This document shows, piece by piece, positions 24,323 to 30,858 of a stretch of DNA of 32,874 bases. Source of the stretch: Porphyromonadaceae bacterium UBA7141. GTDB taxonomy: Bacteria; Bacteroidota; Bacteroidia; Bacteroidales; Muribaculaceae. Made by a program: the position numbers and the translations under genes. The stretch spans positions 7,113 through 39,986 of the forward strand of contig DKWX01000066.1 in assembly GCA_002491945.1 (NCBI GenBank). Direction: 5' to 3'. Numbering within the stretch: the first letter of the stretch is position 1; every line of letters starts with the position of its first letter. Below the pieces are notes generated by a model, which searched no databases, was not told the DNA's origin, and worked only from the letters and a program-made list of their open reading frames with translations.

Positions 24323-25249
24323 TTATTTTAATTTCAGCGACTGCCCGACCTTGATTGGCGCCGAAGCCGAGAGGTTGTTGAGTTTTCTCAGGGTGGTGGT
24401 GGATATTCCGTAAGACTTTGCGATAGAAGAGAGCGTATCGCCCTTCTTTACAGTGTAGACACTCTTGGCTTCGCCTACGGCATAAGGATTGGAGGTCTTT
24501 TCGTTCTTTGAAGGAGCGAAATTTCTGGGCTGCGTATAAGTCTGCTTCGAAAAAGTATAGGTGTCGGTGTGTGTGGTATGATTGGCGAAATCAAATATGG
24601 CCGACGGGTTGATAGCGTATCCCATATACCTGGTTTCGAAGTGGAGGTGAGGTCCGGTGCTTCGTCCGGTGCTTCCGCCGAGACCGATAGGATCGCCGGC
24701 CTTTACCACCTGGTCAGGCTTCACGAGATGCTTGTTGAGGTGTCCGTATACCGTTTCGAGGCCGTTGGGGTGGCGTATGATAACGTAATTGCCGTATCCG
24801 CGTGCCTCATAATTAGTGAGACGTACTTTGCCATCGAAAGCGGCGCGGATTGTGTCGTTCATCTTGATGCCTATGTCGATACCTTTGTGCATTCGTCCGA
24901 ATCTGGCACGGTATCCGTAATTGGAGGTGATGCGTCCGAAGTGAGGGATGACGTAGTTAGTGACATCTATAACCGCGCTGTTGGGGACGGAGGCCGCATT
25001 GAAAGGATTGACACTTTTTGAGTTCCATCCTTCGGTATAGATATCGATTTCAGGCTCCGGCTCATCAATGAGGTCGATGAATGCCGACTGGTCGATAAGC
25101 CTGATTTGCTCCTTTGCAGAGGCGTTGGATGCGAGCAGCTGCTTGTGGGCGTTGGCGTGGGCGTTTGACTTGGTCTGGGCTATAGCGGTGGAGCCGAAAG
25201 TCATGAATGCGGCGGCCGCGATGCCAAGTATGAGTTTTACCGATTTCAT
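24323..25249 (-). CDS. M23-family peptidase with C-terminal LysM domain
   Basis: This 308-residue secreted protein starts at 25249 (MKSVKLILGIAAAAF), where a signal peptide begins and ends near FGSTAIAQ; a reading from 25381 adds 44 unrelated residues. The M23 metallopeptidase domain contains RMHKGIDIG (zinc His and Asp) and PHLHFETRYMG (HxH motif), with GYGNYVIIRHPNGLETVYGHL between them. After a Thr/Lys-rich linker, residues ~262-308 form one LysM peptidoglycan-binding repeat (YTVKKGDTLSSIAKSYG...). The catalytic residues are complete, so it should cleave peptidoglycan stem peptides or crosslinks in the periplasm. Confidence 0.95.
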   Translation of the reverse strand: MKSVKLILGIAAAAFMTFGSTAIAQTKSNAHANAHKQLLASNASAKEQIRLIDQSAFIDLIDEPEPEIDIYTEGWNSKSVNPFNAASVPNSAVIDVTNYVIPHFGRITSNYGYRARFGRMHKGIDIGIKMNDTIRAAFDGKVRLTNYEARGYGNYVIIRHPNGLETVYGHLNKHLVKPDQVVKAGDPIGLGGSTGRSTGPHLHFETRYMGYAINPSAIFDFANHTTHTDTYTFSKQTYTQPRNFAPSKNEKTSNPYAVGEAKSVYTVKKGDTLSSIAKSYGISTTTLRKLNNLSASAPIKVGQSLKLK

Positions 25250-25458
25250 TCTTGTCTGAAAGTTTTGGTCAGTTATCTTTAAGTATCCGATCAAGAGAGG
25301 AAGAAAGAAGTGGGCGCCATATGAAAGCCGAAGTCGTACGCGGCCGAAGGGTTGGCGGATGTCCTTATCTTGGTTTCTCAACTTTTACGTCAGCTTGAAG
25401 TCACTGTGATTGACTTGTTGGATTTAAGATTCGTTAGCATTTACTTCCGAATCACATT

Positions 25459-25466
25459 CAAAACTA
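25459..25466 (-). promoter_or_regulatory. -7 box for the M23 peptidase
   Basis: On the minus strand TAGTTTTG matches TAnnTTTG. No TTTG is seen at the expected distance. The leader would be about 200 nt, longer than for most genes here. Confidence 0.4.
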
Positions 25467-25604
25467 CAATTAAATACGGTGATACACAACCATTTTGCAT
25501 TATTTTTTGTTAAATGTAAATACGTATATTCGTGAAAAGTATTTAGAAAGAGCTGATAATCAACAAATTGTCAAATAGATATGTTTTACAGCAGCTTTTT
25601 TTAC

Positions 25605-25635
25605 TTGTGCACATTGCATATACCAATGTGCACAA
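25605..25635. promoter_or_regulatory. Perfect 12-bp palindrome with 7-base spacer
   Basis: TTGTGCACATTG is followed after CATATAC by CAATGTGCACAA. The perfect symmetry and the short spacer resemble a dimeric regulator operator more than a terminator, though it could also fold in RNA. It lies in an AT-rich stretch between divergently oriented potential transcripts. Confidence 0.55.
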
Positions 25636-25675
25636 ATTGCGAAAAATGAATGTGAATTTTTGTTAATCGAATACT

Positions 25676-25768
25676 ATGTGTGCGAAAATGAGGAAATTAC
25701 AGAGATGGCTTGCTGAGGAGTCGGCTTCTTCAGATAAAATGAATAATGTAGAGAAGAAGCCGCAATAA
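25676..25768 (+). CDS. Possible small basic peptide (30 codons)
   Basis: An ATG at 25676 opens 30 codons beginning MCAKMRKLQRWLAEESA, ending at a TAA supplied by the edge of dispersed repeat copy B. It lies 41 bases after the palindrome. There is no evident promoter box and no clear ribosome-binding site. Function and even existence are uncertain. Confidence 0.25.
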   Translation: MCAKMRKLQRWLAEESASSDKMNNVEKKPQ

Positions 25769-25955
25769 GGAAGTGTTCAAATTAAACCGATAGCAATTGA
25801 AAGGGAATTTTTTATACAATCTGTAGTTCCTTTTTTTTGCCCCTTCCGACCTGTCATTCAGTCGAATATGCTTATATACCACTTCACACCGCATCGAAAT
25901 CTACTAACAAACAGTCCCGCATACTGTATAAATTAAATTTGAACACTCACTTATA
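25766..25955 (-). repeat. Dispersed ~190-bp repeat, copy B (inverted)
   Basis: Relative to copy A this is the reverse complement. It starts TAAGGAAGTGTTCAAATTAAACCGATAG and ends TAAATTAAATTTGAACACTCACTTAT across the two termini. The interior keeps the order ATACAATCTG, TTTTTTGCCCCTTCC, GTCGAATATG and TACTGTATAA. Confidence 0.85.
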
Positions 25956-26012
25956 TTAAAAACTGTATAATGACAAGATCCGGTGCATGCGAAAGGAAGT
26001 TACCTTCGTCTC

Positions 26013-26101
26013 GCAGCTTTTGGCCGGCTTGGACCTTTTGGTTCAGTCGCATAGTCCGTTATGTGACTGAACCTGCAAGGCCAAATCTGACCAAAATCTG
26101 C
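26013..26101. repeat. Long imperfect inverted repeat (about 41-base arms)
   Basis: The left arm (26013-26053) and the reverse complement of the right arm (26060-26101) share GCAG-TTTTGG at one end and GGTTCAGTC-CATA at the loop end. The core (26040-26053 with 26060-26073) is a 14-bp stem with one G.U pair and a six-base loop. An RNA of this region would fold into a single long hairpin. Confidence 0.65.
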
Positions 26102-26166
26102 GACCCCTGCGTTTACATTTTTTGTTGGAAGCGGTCTTAAAAGAATTACATTTATATAAAAAAGAC

Positions 26167-26202
26167 ATTCACCCCTGAATCGATGTCGATTCAGGGGTGA
26201 AT
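26167..26202 (-). terminator. Intrinsic terminator of tnaA
   Basis: A perfect 15-bp stem (ATTCACCCCTGAATC and its complement; two more pairs possible in the loop) is followed on the minus strand by TCTTTTTTATA. It lies 34 bases after the tnaA stop. Confidence 0.9.
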
Positions 26203-26236
26203 TAATATCAGATTATGTAAAAGATCTATTTCTGGC

Positions 26237-27613
26237 TTAACCGAGGGGACGGAGTTTGACAGTGAAGTGGCGCATGAGCGGAGCTTCCCAAACGATTTCA
26301 ACGCCGCGAGTGATTTCATGGCGACGGTCGAATACATTCTTCAGAGCCGCAGCGATTACCTTCATGTGATTGTCAGTATATACCCGTCGAGCGATTGCAA
26401 GGCGGAGCAGGTCGAGGCCACCGAATCGGTTCTGACGAGTGACCGGGTCGCGGTCGGCCAGGATATATCCGATTTCGCATCCGCGGACACCAGCCTCACG
26501 ATAGAGTTCGATGGTGAGAGTCTGTGCGGGGAATTCCTCTTTAGGAACGTTGGTCAGAATCTTTGATGCGTCAACGAAGATGGCGTGTCCGCCAGCGGGG
26601 CGCTGGTAGGGGATGCCGTATTCGTCGAGGAGCGAAGCCAGATACTGAACTTGCTTGATGCGCGTGTCGAGGTTGTCGAATTCAGTATTCTCATCCAGAC
26701 CGATAGCAAGAGCCGCCATGTCGCGTCCGTTCATGCCGCCGTATGTGAGATATCCTTCGAATGGGATGCAGAAATTCTTGGCAGCCTCATACCAGTCCTG
26801 ATGGCGAGTGGCGATAAATCCGCCCATATTGACGATACCGTCCTTTTTGGCCGACATGGTCATGCCGTCGGCCAAAGCGAACATTTCGCGAGTGATTTCC
26901 TTGATTGACTTGTCGGCATATCCCTCCTCGCGGGTTTTGATGAAGTAAGCGTTCTCGGCGAAACGGGCAGAGTCAAAAATCACGCGTTTGCCATACTTGT
27001 CGGCCACACGGCGCACATCGCGCAGATTCTGCATCGAAACGGGCTGACCGCCGGCGGTATTGTTGGTGATAGTGACGATTATGAACGGCACCTTGTCGGC
27101 ATTCTCTTCGAGAGCCTTTTCAAGCTTGTTGATGTCGACGTTGCCTTTGAAGGGCACCTCGAGCTGAGTGTCTTTGGCCTCATCGACAGTGCAGTCGAGG
27201 GCTACGGCCTTGCGGCTTTCAATATGACCTTTAGTAGTATCGAAATGGGAGTTGCCGGGGCATACATCGGCTGCTTTGACGAGAGCAGAGAAGAGCACGT
27301 TTTCTGCTGCGCGTCCCTGATGAGTGGGGATCACGTACTCAAAGCCGGTGAGGCGGGTAATCACATCGCGGAGCTCGAAGAATGAGCGAGAACCGGCGTA
27401 TGACTCATCGCCCATCATGAGGGCAGCCCACTGGCGGTCGCTCATAGCGCCTGTTCCGGAGTCGGTGAGACAGTCGATATAGACCTGATCGGCTGCGAGC
27501 TGGAAAACATTGTAGTTCGCTTCCTTAAGCCACTGTTCGCGTTCTTCACGGGTGGATTTGCGGATAGGTTCCACCATTTTGATTTTCCAGGATTCTGCAA
27601 AGGGGAGTTCCAT
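26237..27613 (-). CDS. tnaA: Tryptophanase
   Basis: This 458-residue PLP enzyme of the beta-eliminating lyase family splits tryptophan to indole, pyruvate and ammonia. The PLP lysine is K257 in MTMSAKKDG. The PLP-contact segments THQGRAAEN, NNTAGGQPVS and FDSARFAENAYF all match the family. Tyrosine phenol-lyase is the close alternative. The Asp of HFDTTKGH (D125) corresponds to E. coli TnaA Asp137, where tyrosine phenol-lyase has Thr, so tryptophanase is preferred. No tnaB-type permease is adjacent. It has its own promoter and terminator, so it is probably monocistronic. Confidence 0.93.
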   Translation of the reverse strand: MELPFAESWKIKMVEPIRKSTREEREQWLKEANYNVFQLAADQVYIDCLTDSGTGAMSDRQWAALMMGDESYAGSRSFFELRDVITRLTGFEYVIPTHQGRAAENVLFSALVKAADVCPGNSHFDTTKGHIESRKAVALDCTVDEAKDTQLEVPFKGNVDINKLEKALEENADKVPFIIVTITNNTAGGQPVSMQNLRDVRRVADKYGKRVIFDSARFAENAYFIKTREEGYADKSIKEITREMFALADGMTMSAKKDGIVNMGGFIATRHQDWYEAAKNFCIPFEGYLTYGGMNGRDMAALAIGLDENTEFDNLDTRIKQVQYLASLLDEYGIPYQRPAGGHAIFVDASKILTNVPKEEFPAQTLTIELYREAGVRGCEIGYILADRDPVTRQNRFGGLDLLRLAIARRVYTDNHMKVIAAALKNVFDRRHEITRGVEIVWEAPLMRHFTVKLRPLG

Positions 27614-27636
27614 GTGTAAGTATAGTTTAAATGTAA

Positions 27637-27714
27637 TCAGTTTATGTTTTTCCGGTAGTAGCGGGGGTGATGGCCTTGAATGATGTCGCGGGGGCGGGCC
27701 ACCCTGGCCTCCAT
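27637..27714 (-). CDS. Possible 25-codon leader ORF before tnaA
   Basis: The predicted tnaA leader carries an ATG at 27714 and a stop at 27637, encoding 25 residues that begin MEARVARPRDIIQGHH and end with RKNIN. It is rich in Arg and His and has no Trp, unlike E. coli TnaC. It starts about eight bases after the expected transcription start. It may be a regulatory leader peptide or chance. Confidence 0.3.
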   Translation of the reverse strand: MEARVARPRDIIQGHHPRYYRKNIN

Positions 27715-27728
27715 ACTATAAGATGTCG

Positions 27729-27760
27729 CAAAGATAGCGAAAGTAATCCGAATATGCAAA
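27729..27760 (-). promoter_or_regulatory. Promoter of tnaA
   Basis: On the minus strand, TTTG (27757-27760), a 20-base spacer and TATCTTTG (27729-27736) give a full match. The start would be near 27722, with a leader of about 110 nt. Confidence 0.8.
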
Positions 27761-27810
27761 ATTTATAATAAAAATATATAGAGGTGTGGTGCCGGATGAT
27801 ACTAAAAAAT

Positions 27811-27836
27811 CCCCGGCCATACGAATAAGGCCGGGG
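27811..27836 (-). terminator. Intrinsic terminator of the TraB/GumN gene
   Basis: CCCCGGCC pairs with GGCCGGGG across ten bases and is followed on the minus strand by ATTTTTTAG. It lies 26 bases after the stop. Confidence 0.85.
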
Positions 27837-27862
27837 CATATGGCTGGTAATCAGATGTATGG

Positions 27863-28750
27863 TCAGTCTAAAGGGGTGACGCTATAGCCTGCATTCCTCA
27901 GGAGGCTTATCAGCCCGTCGGGGCCGGCAAGATGAAGAGCTCCCACCACAATCAGAGCCGGCTGAGCGTCCATTATCCCCAGAATGCGCTCCATCCATTT
28001 ATGATTGCGCAGGCCGAGCATGGCCTGCATGAAAGCCGGGTCGGTTTGTTCCTGGTCGGAAAGGCTCATCATCTTCTCCAGGTCCTGCTCGAGATAAGCC
28101 TGGTTTAGCTGCGTGGCCATGTCTTCCACTTTTGAAGTGTCGTCGAGCGTCTCGCGAAGAGCCTCGAGCTGCTGGGTTATAGGGGTGAATTCATAAAGTA
28201 GGGCCGCCTGTTCCTCCGGCGTCTCAAGAGCCACGACATCTTTGCCTGCAGCCGAGTATATTTTCTGGAATTTTGTGTCGAGCTGTTCAGCCGGATTGAA
28301 TCCGGGCATGGACTTCTGTATAAGCGTCAGGCTCACCATCGTAGTGACCACTATGGGGCGCATCCCGTCGAGCATCGTCAGATCGAGACCCGGCATAGGC
28401 GACAAAGGTTTGAACTTTTCATTCAGCTTATTGAATTCCTCCGGCGAAAGGAGTCGTGAAAGAGTGCTGTCGGCAGGAGCCTGCATGTATGGTGCCATCC
28501 GGAACTGCATCTGCATCGGGTCAGTGGTCATGTCGATTTCACCCACCACGGTCTGAGTCTGTCGCATTGCATCCTGAAGCGACTTGAAACGGTCGGTGAA
28601 ATCGGCAGGAGCCAGATGATGAGTGCCGAACAGATAAGAAGGCTTCTCAAGGCCATTGCCCTCGACCTTATAGAAGATCTGAGCTGATGCCGGAATCAAA
28701 GTCGCCAGCATCAAGGTGAGGAGGAGGTGACGGATACTGTAATGTTGCAT
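27863..28750 (-). CDS. TraB/GumN family protein, secreted
   Basis: This 295-residue protein has a signal peptide (HLLLTLMLATLIPASAQ) and then the TraB/GumN pattern: KPSYLFGTHHLAPADF with the GTHH motif near residue 42, and a C-terminal RNHKWMERI...ALIVVGALHLAGPDGLISLLRNAGY segment. In this family the two His motifs are thought to form a metal site, related to TIKI-type proteases; activity here is not shown. The start at 28750 fits the signal peptide. It lies upstream of tnaA on the same strand but is separated from it by a terminator and the tnaA promoter. Confidence 0.92.
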   Translation of the reverse strand: MQHYSIRHLLLTLMLATLIPASAQIFYKVEGNGLEKPSYLFGTHHLAPADFTDRFKSLQDAMRQTQTVVGEIDMTTDPMQMQFRMAPYMQAPADSTLSRLLSPEEFNKLNEKFKPLSPMPGLDLTMLDGMRPIVVTTMVSLTLIQKSMPGFNPAEQLDTKFQKIYSAAGKDVVALETPEEQAALLYEFTPITQQLEALRETLDDTSKVEDMATQLNQAYLEQDLEKMMSLSDQEQTDPAFMQAMLGLRNHKWMERILGIMDAQPALIVVGALHLAGPDGLISLLRNAGYSVTPLD

Positions 28751-28815
28751 ATTTTAAATTAATCAAGTGTCAGGATCTGTGCGGGAAGGTCAAGCCGTCG
28801 GGCCGCATGCCATAA

Positions 28816-29009
28816 TAAGTAAGAGCGTTCAAATTTGACCGATAGCATTTGATTTGAAAGGGAATCTTTTATACAATATGCGGCTTCTTTTTTTGCCGCT
28901 TCCGGCTTGTCGCTGAGTCGAATATGTTGATATTCTCCTTCACTCCCCACCGGAATCGACTGACAGACAGCCCGCATATTGTATCAATTAAATTTGAACA
29001 CATACTTAT
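28816..29009 (-). repeat. Dispersed ~190-bp repeat, copy C (inverted)
   Basis: It starts TAAGTAAGAGCGTTCAAATTTG and ends TTAAATTTGAACACATACTTAT. The interior GCGGCTTCTTTTTTTGCCGC can form a 5-bp stem with a ten-base loop, and ACAATATGCGG and CCGCATATTGTA form an inner inverted repeat. TAAATTTG at 28989-28996 matches a -7 box pointing outward, toward the HU gene, but has no -33 partner. Confidence 0.87.
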
Positions 29010-29140
29010 CAGTCGCATATAGAGATAAAAAATTTCATCTCCCGGCAGAAAAACAGCCTGCGGATAAAATAATGTCCGGTTTCTGTCGGCAAAATTACGA
29101 AAATTATCCTTGCCTGAAGGGTGATATGAGGAAAATTTTG

Positions 29141-29148
29141 TAAATTTG
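29141..29148 (+). promoter_or_regulatory. -7 box directly before the HU gene
   Basis: TAAATTTG is followed by CATTT and then the ATG at 29154. No TTTG is seen 19-23 bases upstream. The spacing implies a start site at or just before the ATG. Confidence 0.5.
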
Positions 29149-29153
29149 CATTT

Positions 29154-29441
29154 ATGGATAACAGGACACTGATTGACAACATATCCGGACAGACCGGGAT
29201 AGGGCGTGACAAAGTGCAGGATATGCTTGCATGTTTCTATGGTATCGCTGCAGAATGCTGTGTTGCAATGGATACGATTGTCATACCCGGATTCGGCCAG
29301 TTCGAACCGAAGAAACGCAAAGAGCGCCTTGCCGTGCATCCTTCGACGGGACGGCGTTTGCTTGTGCCTCCGAAACTGGTGATGGGATTCCGCCCGTCGG
29401 CATTAATGAAATCCACAATATCCGGTCAGGAACAGTCCTGA
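29154..29441 (+). CDS. HU family DNA-binding protein
   Basis: This 95-residue protein has the HU/IHF length and order: an N-terminal helical dimer part (TLIDNISGQTGIGRDKVQDML), then VIPGFGQFEPKKRKER (the usual IxGFGxFxxxxR saddle) and a DNA-binding arm with PSTGRRLLVPPKLVMGFRPS. It lacks the canonical RNPQTG, having VHPSTGRR in its place, so it is divergent. It precedes the larger HU-LysM gene by 68 bases, with no terminator between, and is probably cotranscribed with it. Confidence 0.93.
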   Translation: MDNRTLIDNISGQTGIGRDKVQDMLACFYGIAAECCVAMDTIVIPGFGQFEPKKRKERLAVHPSTGRRLLVPPKLVMGFRPSALMKSTISGQEQS

Positions 29442-29509
29442 TTTCCGCCCCTCGGATGCATGCCGCAGCCCTTTCATCATCCGTCAGGCTCATAGTATTG
29501 AAACCGAAA

Positions 29510-30781
29510 ATGGACAACAAGATAACACTAACAGTATTGGCTCAGATGCTCTCAGACCGCACCGGAAACAGCCGAAAGGAATGTGAGGAACTGCTCAGAA
29601 GTTTCTTTCGAACTATATCGGCAAGCCTTTCGGCGGGTGAGCCTGTGAAGATACGCGGCTTCGGCACATTTAAGATAACGACCGTAGATGCGAGAATGAG
29701 CGTGGATGTCTCTTCTGGAGAGGATTATGAAATACCGGCCCACAACCGTATTGTATTCATACCGGCCAAAGAACTTGCCGGAATGGTCAATGCCCCGTTC
29801 AGCATGTTTGAGACAATCGAACTGTCGGATGAAGTTGCGGATGATGAACTGATGAGTGTCGGTGCGGATGAAGTGCCGGCAGAAAGAGATGAATCGGATG
29901 CGCGGCGGCAGTGTCATGCGGCAACTGACGCAGACGACTCATGCGTCAGGCCGGGTGAGGGGCATCCGATACAGTCGGAGGCAGAAGAACATGAGAAAGT
30001 AGCCGATTCGCGAGAATCCGAAGAATTGGCCGAAATAGAGGCCGACACGGAAGTGGAAGCGGCAGCGGCAGAATACGTTAAGCATACAGCTCCGTCAGAT
30101 CCGGAGGCTTCAGAGCCATCTGAAGAAATTGGCGTTTCGGCTGCGCTGTCGGCATTTGTCGCCGACAGCGCAGCCGAAAGCCAGAGTCATGTAGCCGAAC
30201 AGCGGCGGAAGTTTCATTACGGATTCATATGGGGGATGGCGGTAGCGGTGGCAGTCGTAGTGGCCGGGTGTGTGGTCTTATACTTCCTTAATGATGACTT
30301 CGGCGCTATGATGGGGCGCAATATTGCCACAGAGTCGGCCCCGCGCGCATCACAGCAGGCCGAAGTGCCGGGAACGGTATCATCCGGAGCGGAAGCCGAT
30401 ATAGTTGCCGCCGCCGATATGGCAGTCGCCGAGAGTGATGCCGATGGAATTATGGAGGACGAGGTGCCTGAAAAAGATGAGGCATCGATGGGGAATGCAG
30501 TGCCTACACATCCGTCGGACCAGCTGGTATACGACACAGTCACCCCCACATCGGGTCTAGGCTACATGGCCCGCAAGCACTACGCCAACTATCATTTCTG
30601 GTCATATATATATAAGGAGAATGAAAATATACTCGGGCATCCGGATCACATACGTACCGGCACACGTGTGGTGATACCACCGTTGTCGAAATATGGTGTG
30701 AATCCCAAGGATGCCTCAGATGAGGCGAAGGCCAGGCGACTTGGGGCCGAAATCTACGCCCGTTATAAAGGGAAGAAATAA
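29510..30781 (+). CDS. Membrane-anchored HU protein with C-terminal LysM-like domain
   Basis: This 423-residue protein starts at 29510 (MDNKITLTVLAQ). The open frame continues upstream to 29231, but that part overlaps the HU gene and is not protein-like. Residues 1-95 form an HU domain (CEELLRSFFRTI, VKIRGFGTFKI, PAHNRIVFIPAKEL). Residues ~100-235 are a low-complexity acidic linker. A membrane helix lies at about 238-261 after a basic RRK stretch, so the HU part should be cytoplasmic. Residues 347-391 (GYMARKHYANYHFWSYIYKEN, then HIRTGTRVVIPP) fit a LysM fold in the periplasm. This could link DNA to peptidoglycan. The LysM call is moderate; the HU and TM calls are strong. Confidence 0.85.
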   Translation: MDNKITLTVLAQMLSDRTGNSRKECEELLRSFFRTISASLSAGEPVKIRGFGTFKITTVDARMSVDVSSGEDYEIPAHNRIVFIPAKELAGMVNAPFSMFETIELSDEVADDELMSVGADEVPAERDESDARRQCHAATDADDSCVRPGEGHPIQSEAEEHEKVADSRESEELAEIEADTEVEAAAAEYVKHTAPSDPEASEPSEEIGVSAALSAFVADSAAESQSHVAEQRRKFHYGFIWGMAVAVAVVVAGCVVLYFLNDDFGAMMGRNIATESAPRASQQAEVPGTVSSGAEADIVAAADMAVAESDADGIMEDEVPEKDEASMGNAVPTHPSDQLVYDTVTPTSGLGYMARKHYANYHFWSYIYKENENILGHPDHIRTGTRVVIPPLSKYGVNPKDASDEAKARRLGAEIYARYKGKK

Positions 30782-30858
30782 GCAAGTCGGATATCGATGC
30801 TTTTAGAGTTCCCGCAGATGGGCTTAGACCGCTTCCCGAACACAGTTCAGAAGCGAGC

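Larger units (their letters stand above)
25250..26236. other. Long non-coding region rich in inverted repeats
   Basis: This gap of 987 bases contains an M23 -7 box, a 31-base palindrome, a doubtful short ORF, dispersed repeat copy B, a long imperfect inverted repeat, and the tnaA terminator. Each is listed separately. The remaining AT-rich stretches show no gene that I can support. Confidence 0.75.
28751..29153. other. Intergenic region between TraB/GumN and HU genes
   Basis: Divergent genes flank these 403 bases. They hold dispersed repeat copy C (28816-29009) and the -7 box at 29141-29148. I see no promoter box for the TraB/GumN gene outside the repeat. Confidence 0.65.

Noticed and set aside
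26237..27613. Tyrosine phenol-lyase instead of tryptophanase
   Set aside because: The Asp at residue 125 (HFDTTKGH) corresponds to the TnaA Asp, while tyrosine phenol-lyase has Thr there; overall pattern is also closer to TnaA.
27642..27839. 65-codon open frame before tnaA
   Set aside because: It begins upstream of the tnaA promoter and crosses it and the terminator of the TraB/GumN gene.
29231..29509. N-terminal extension of the HU-LysM frame
   Set aside because: It overlaps the HU gene in another frame and looks like a frame shadow; the HU domain starts at 29510.
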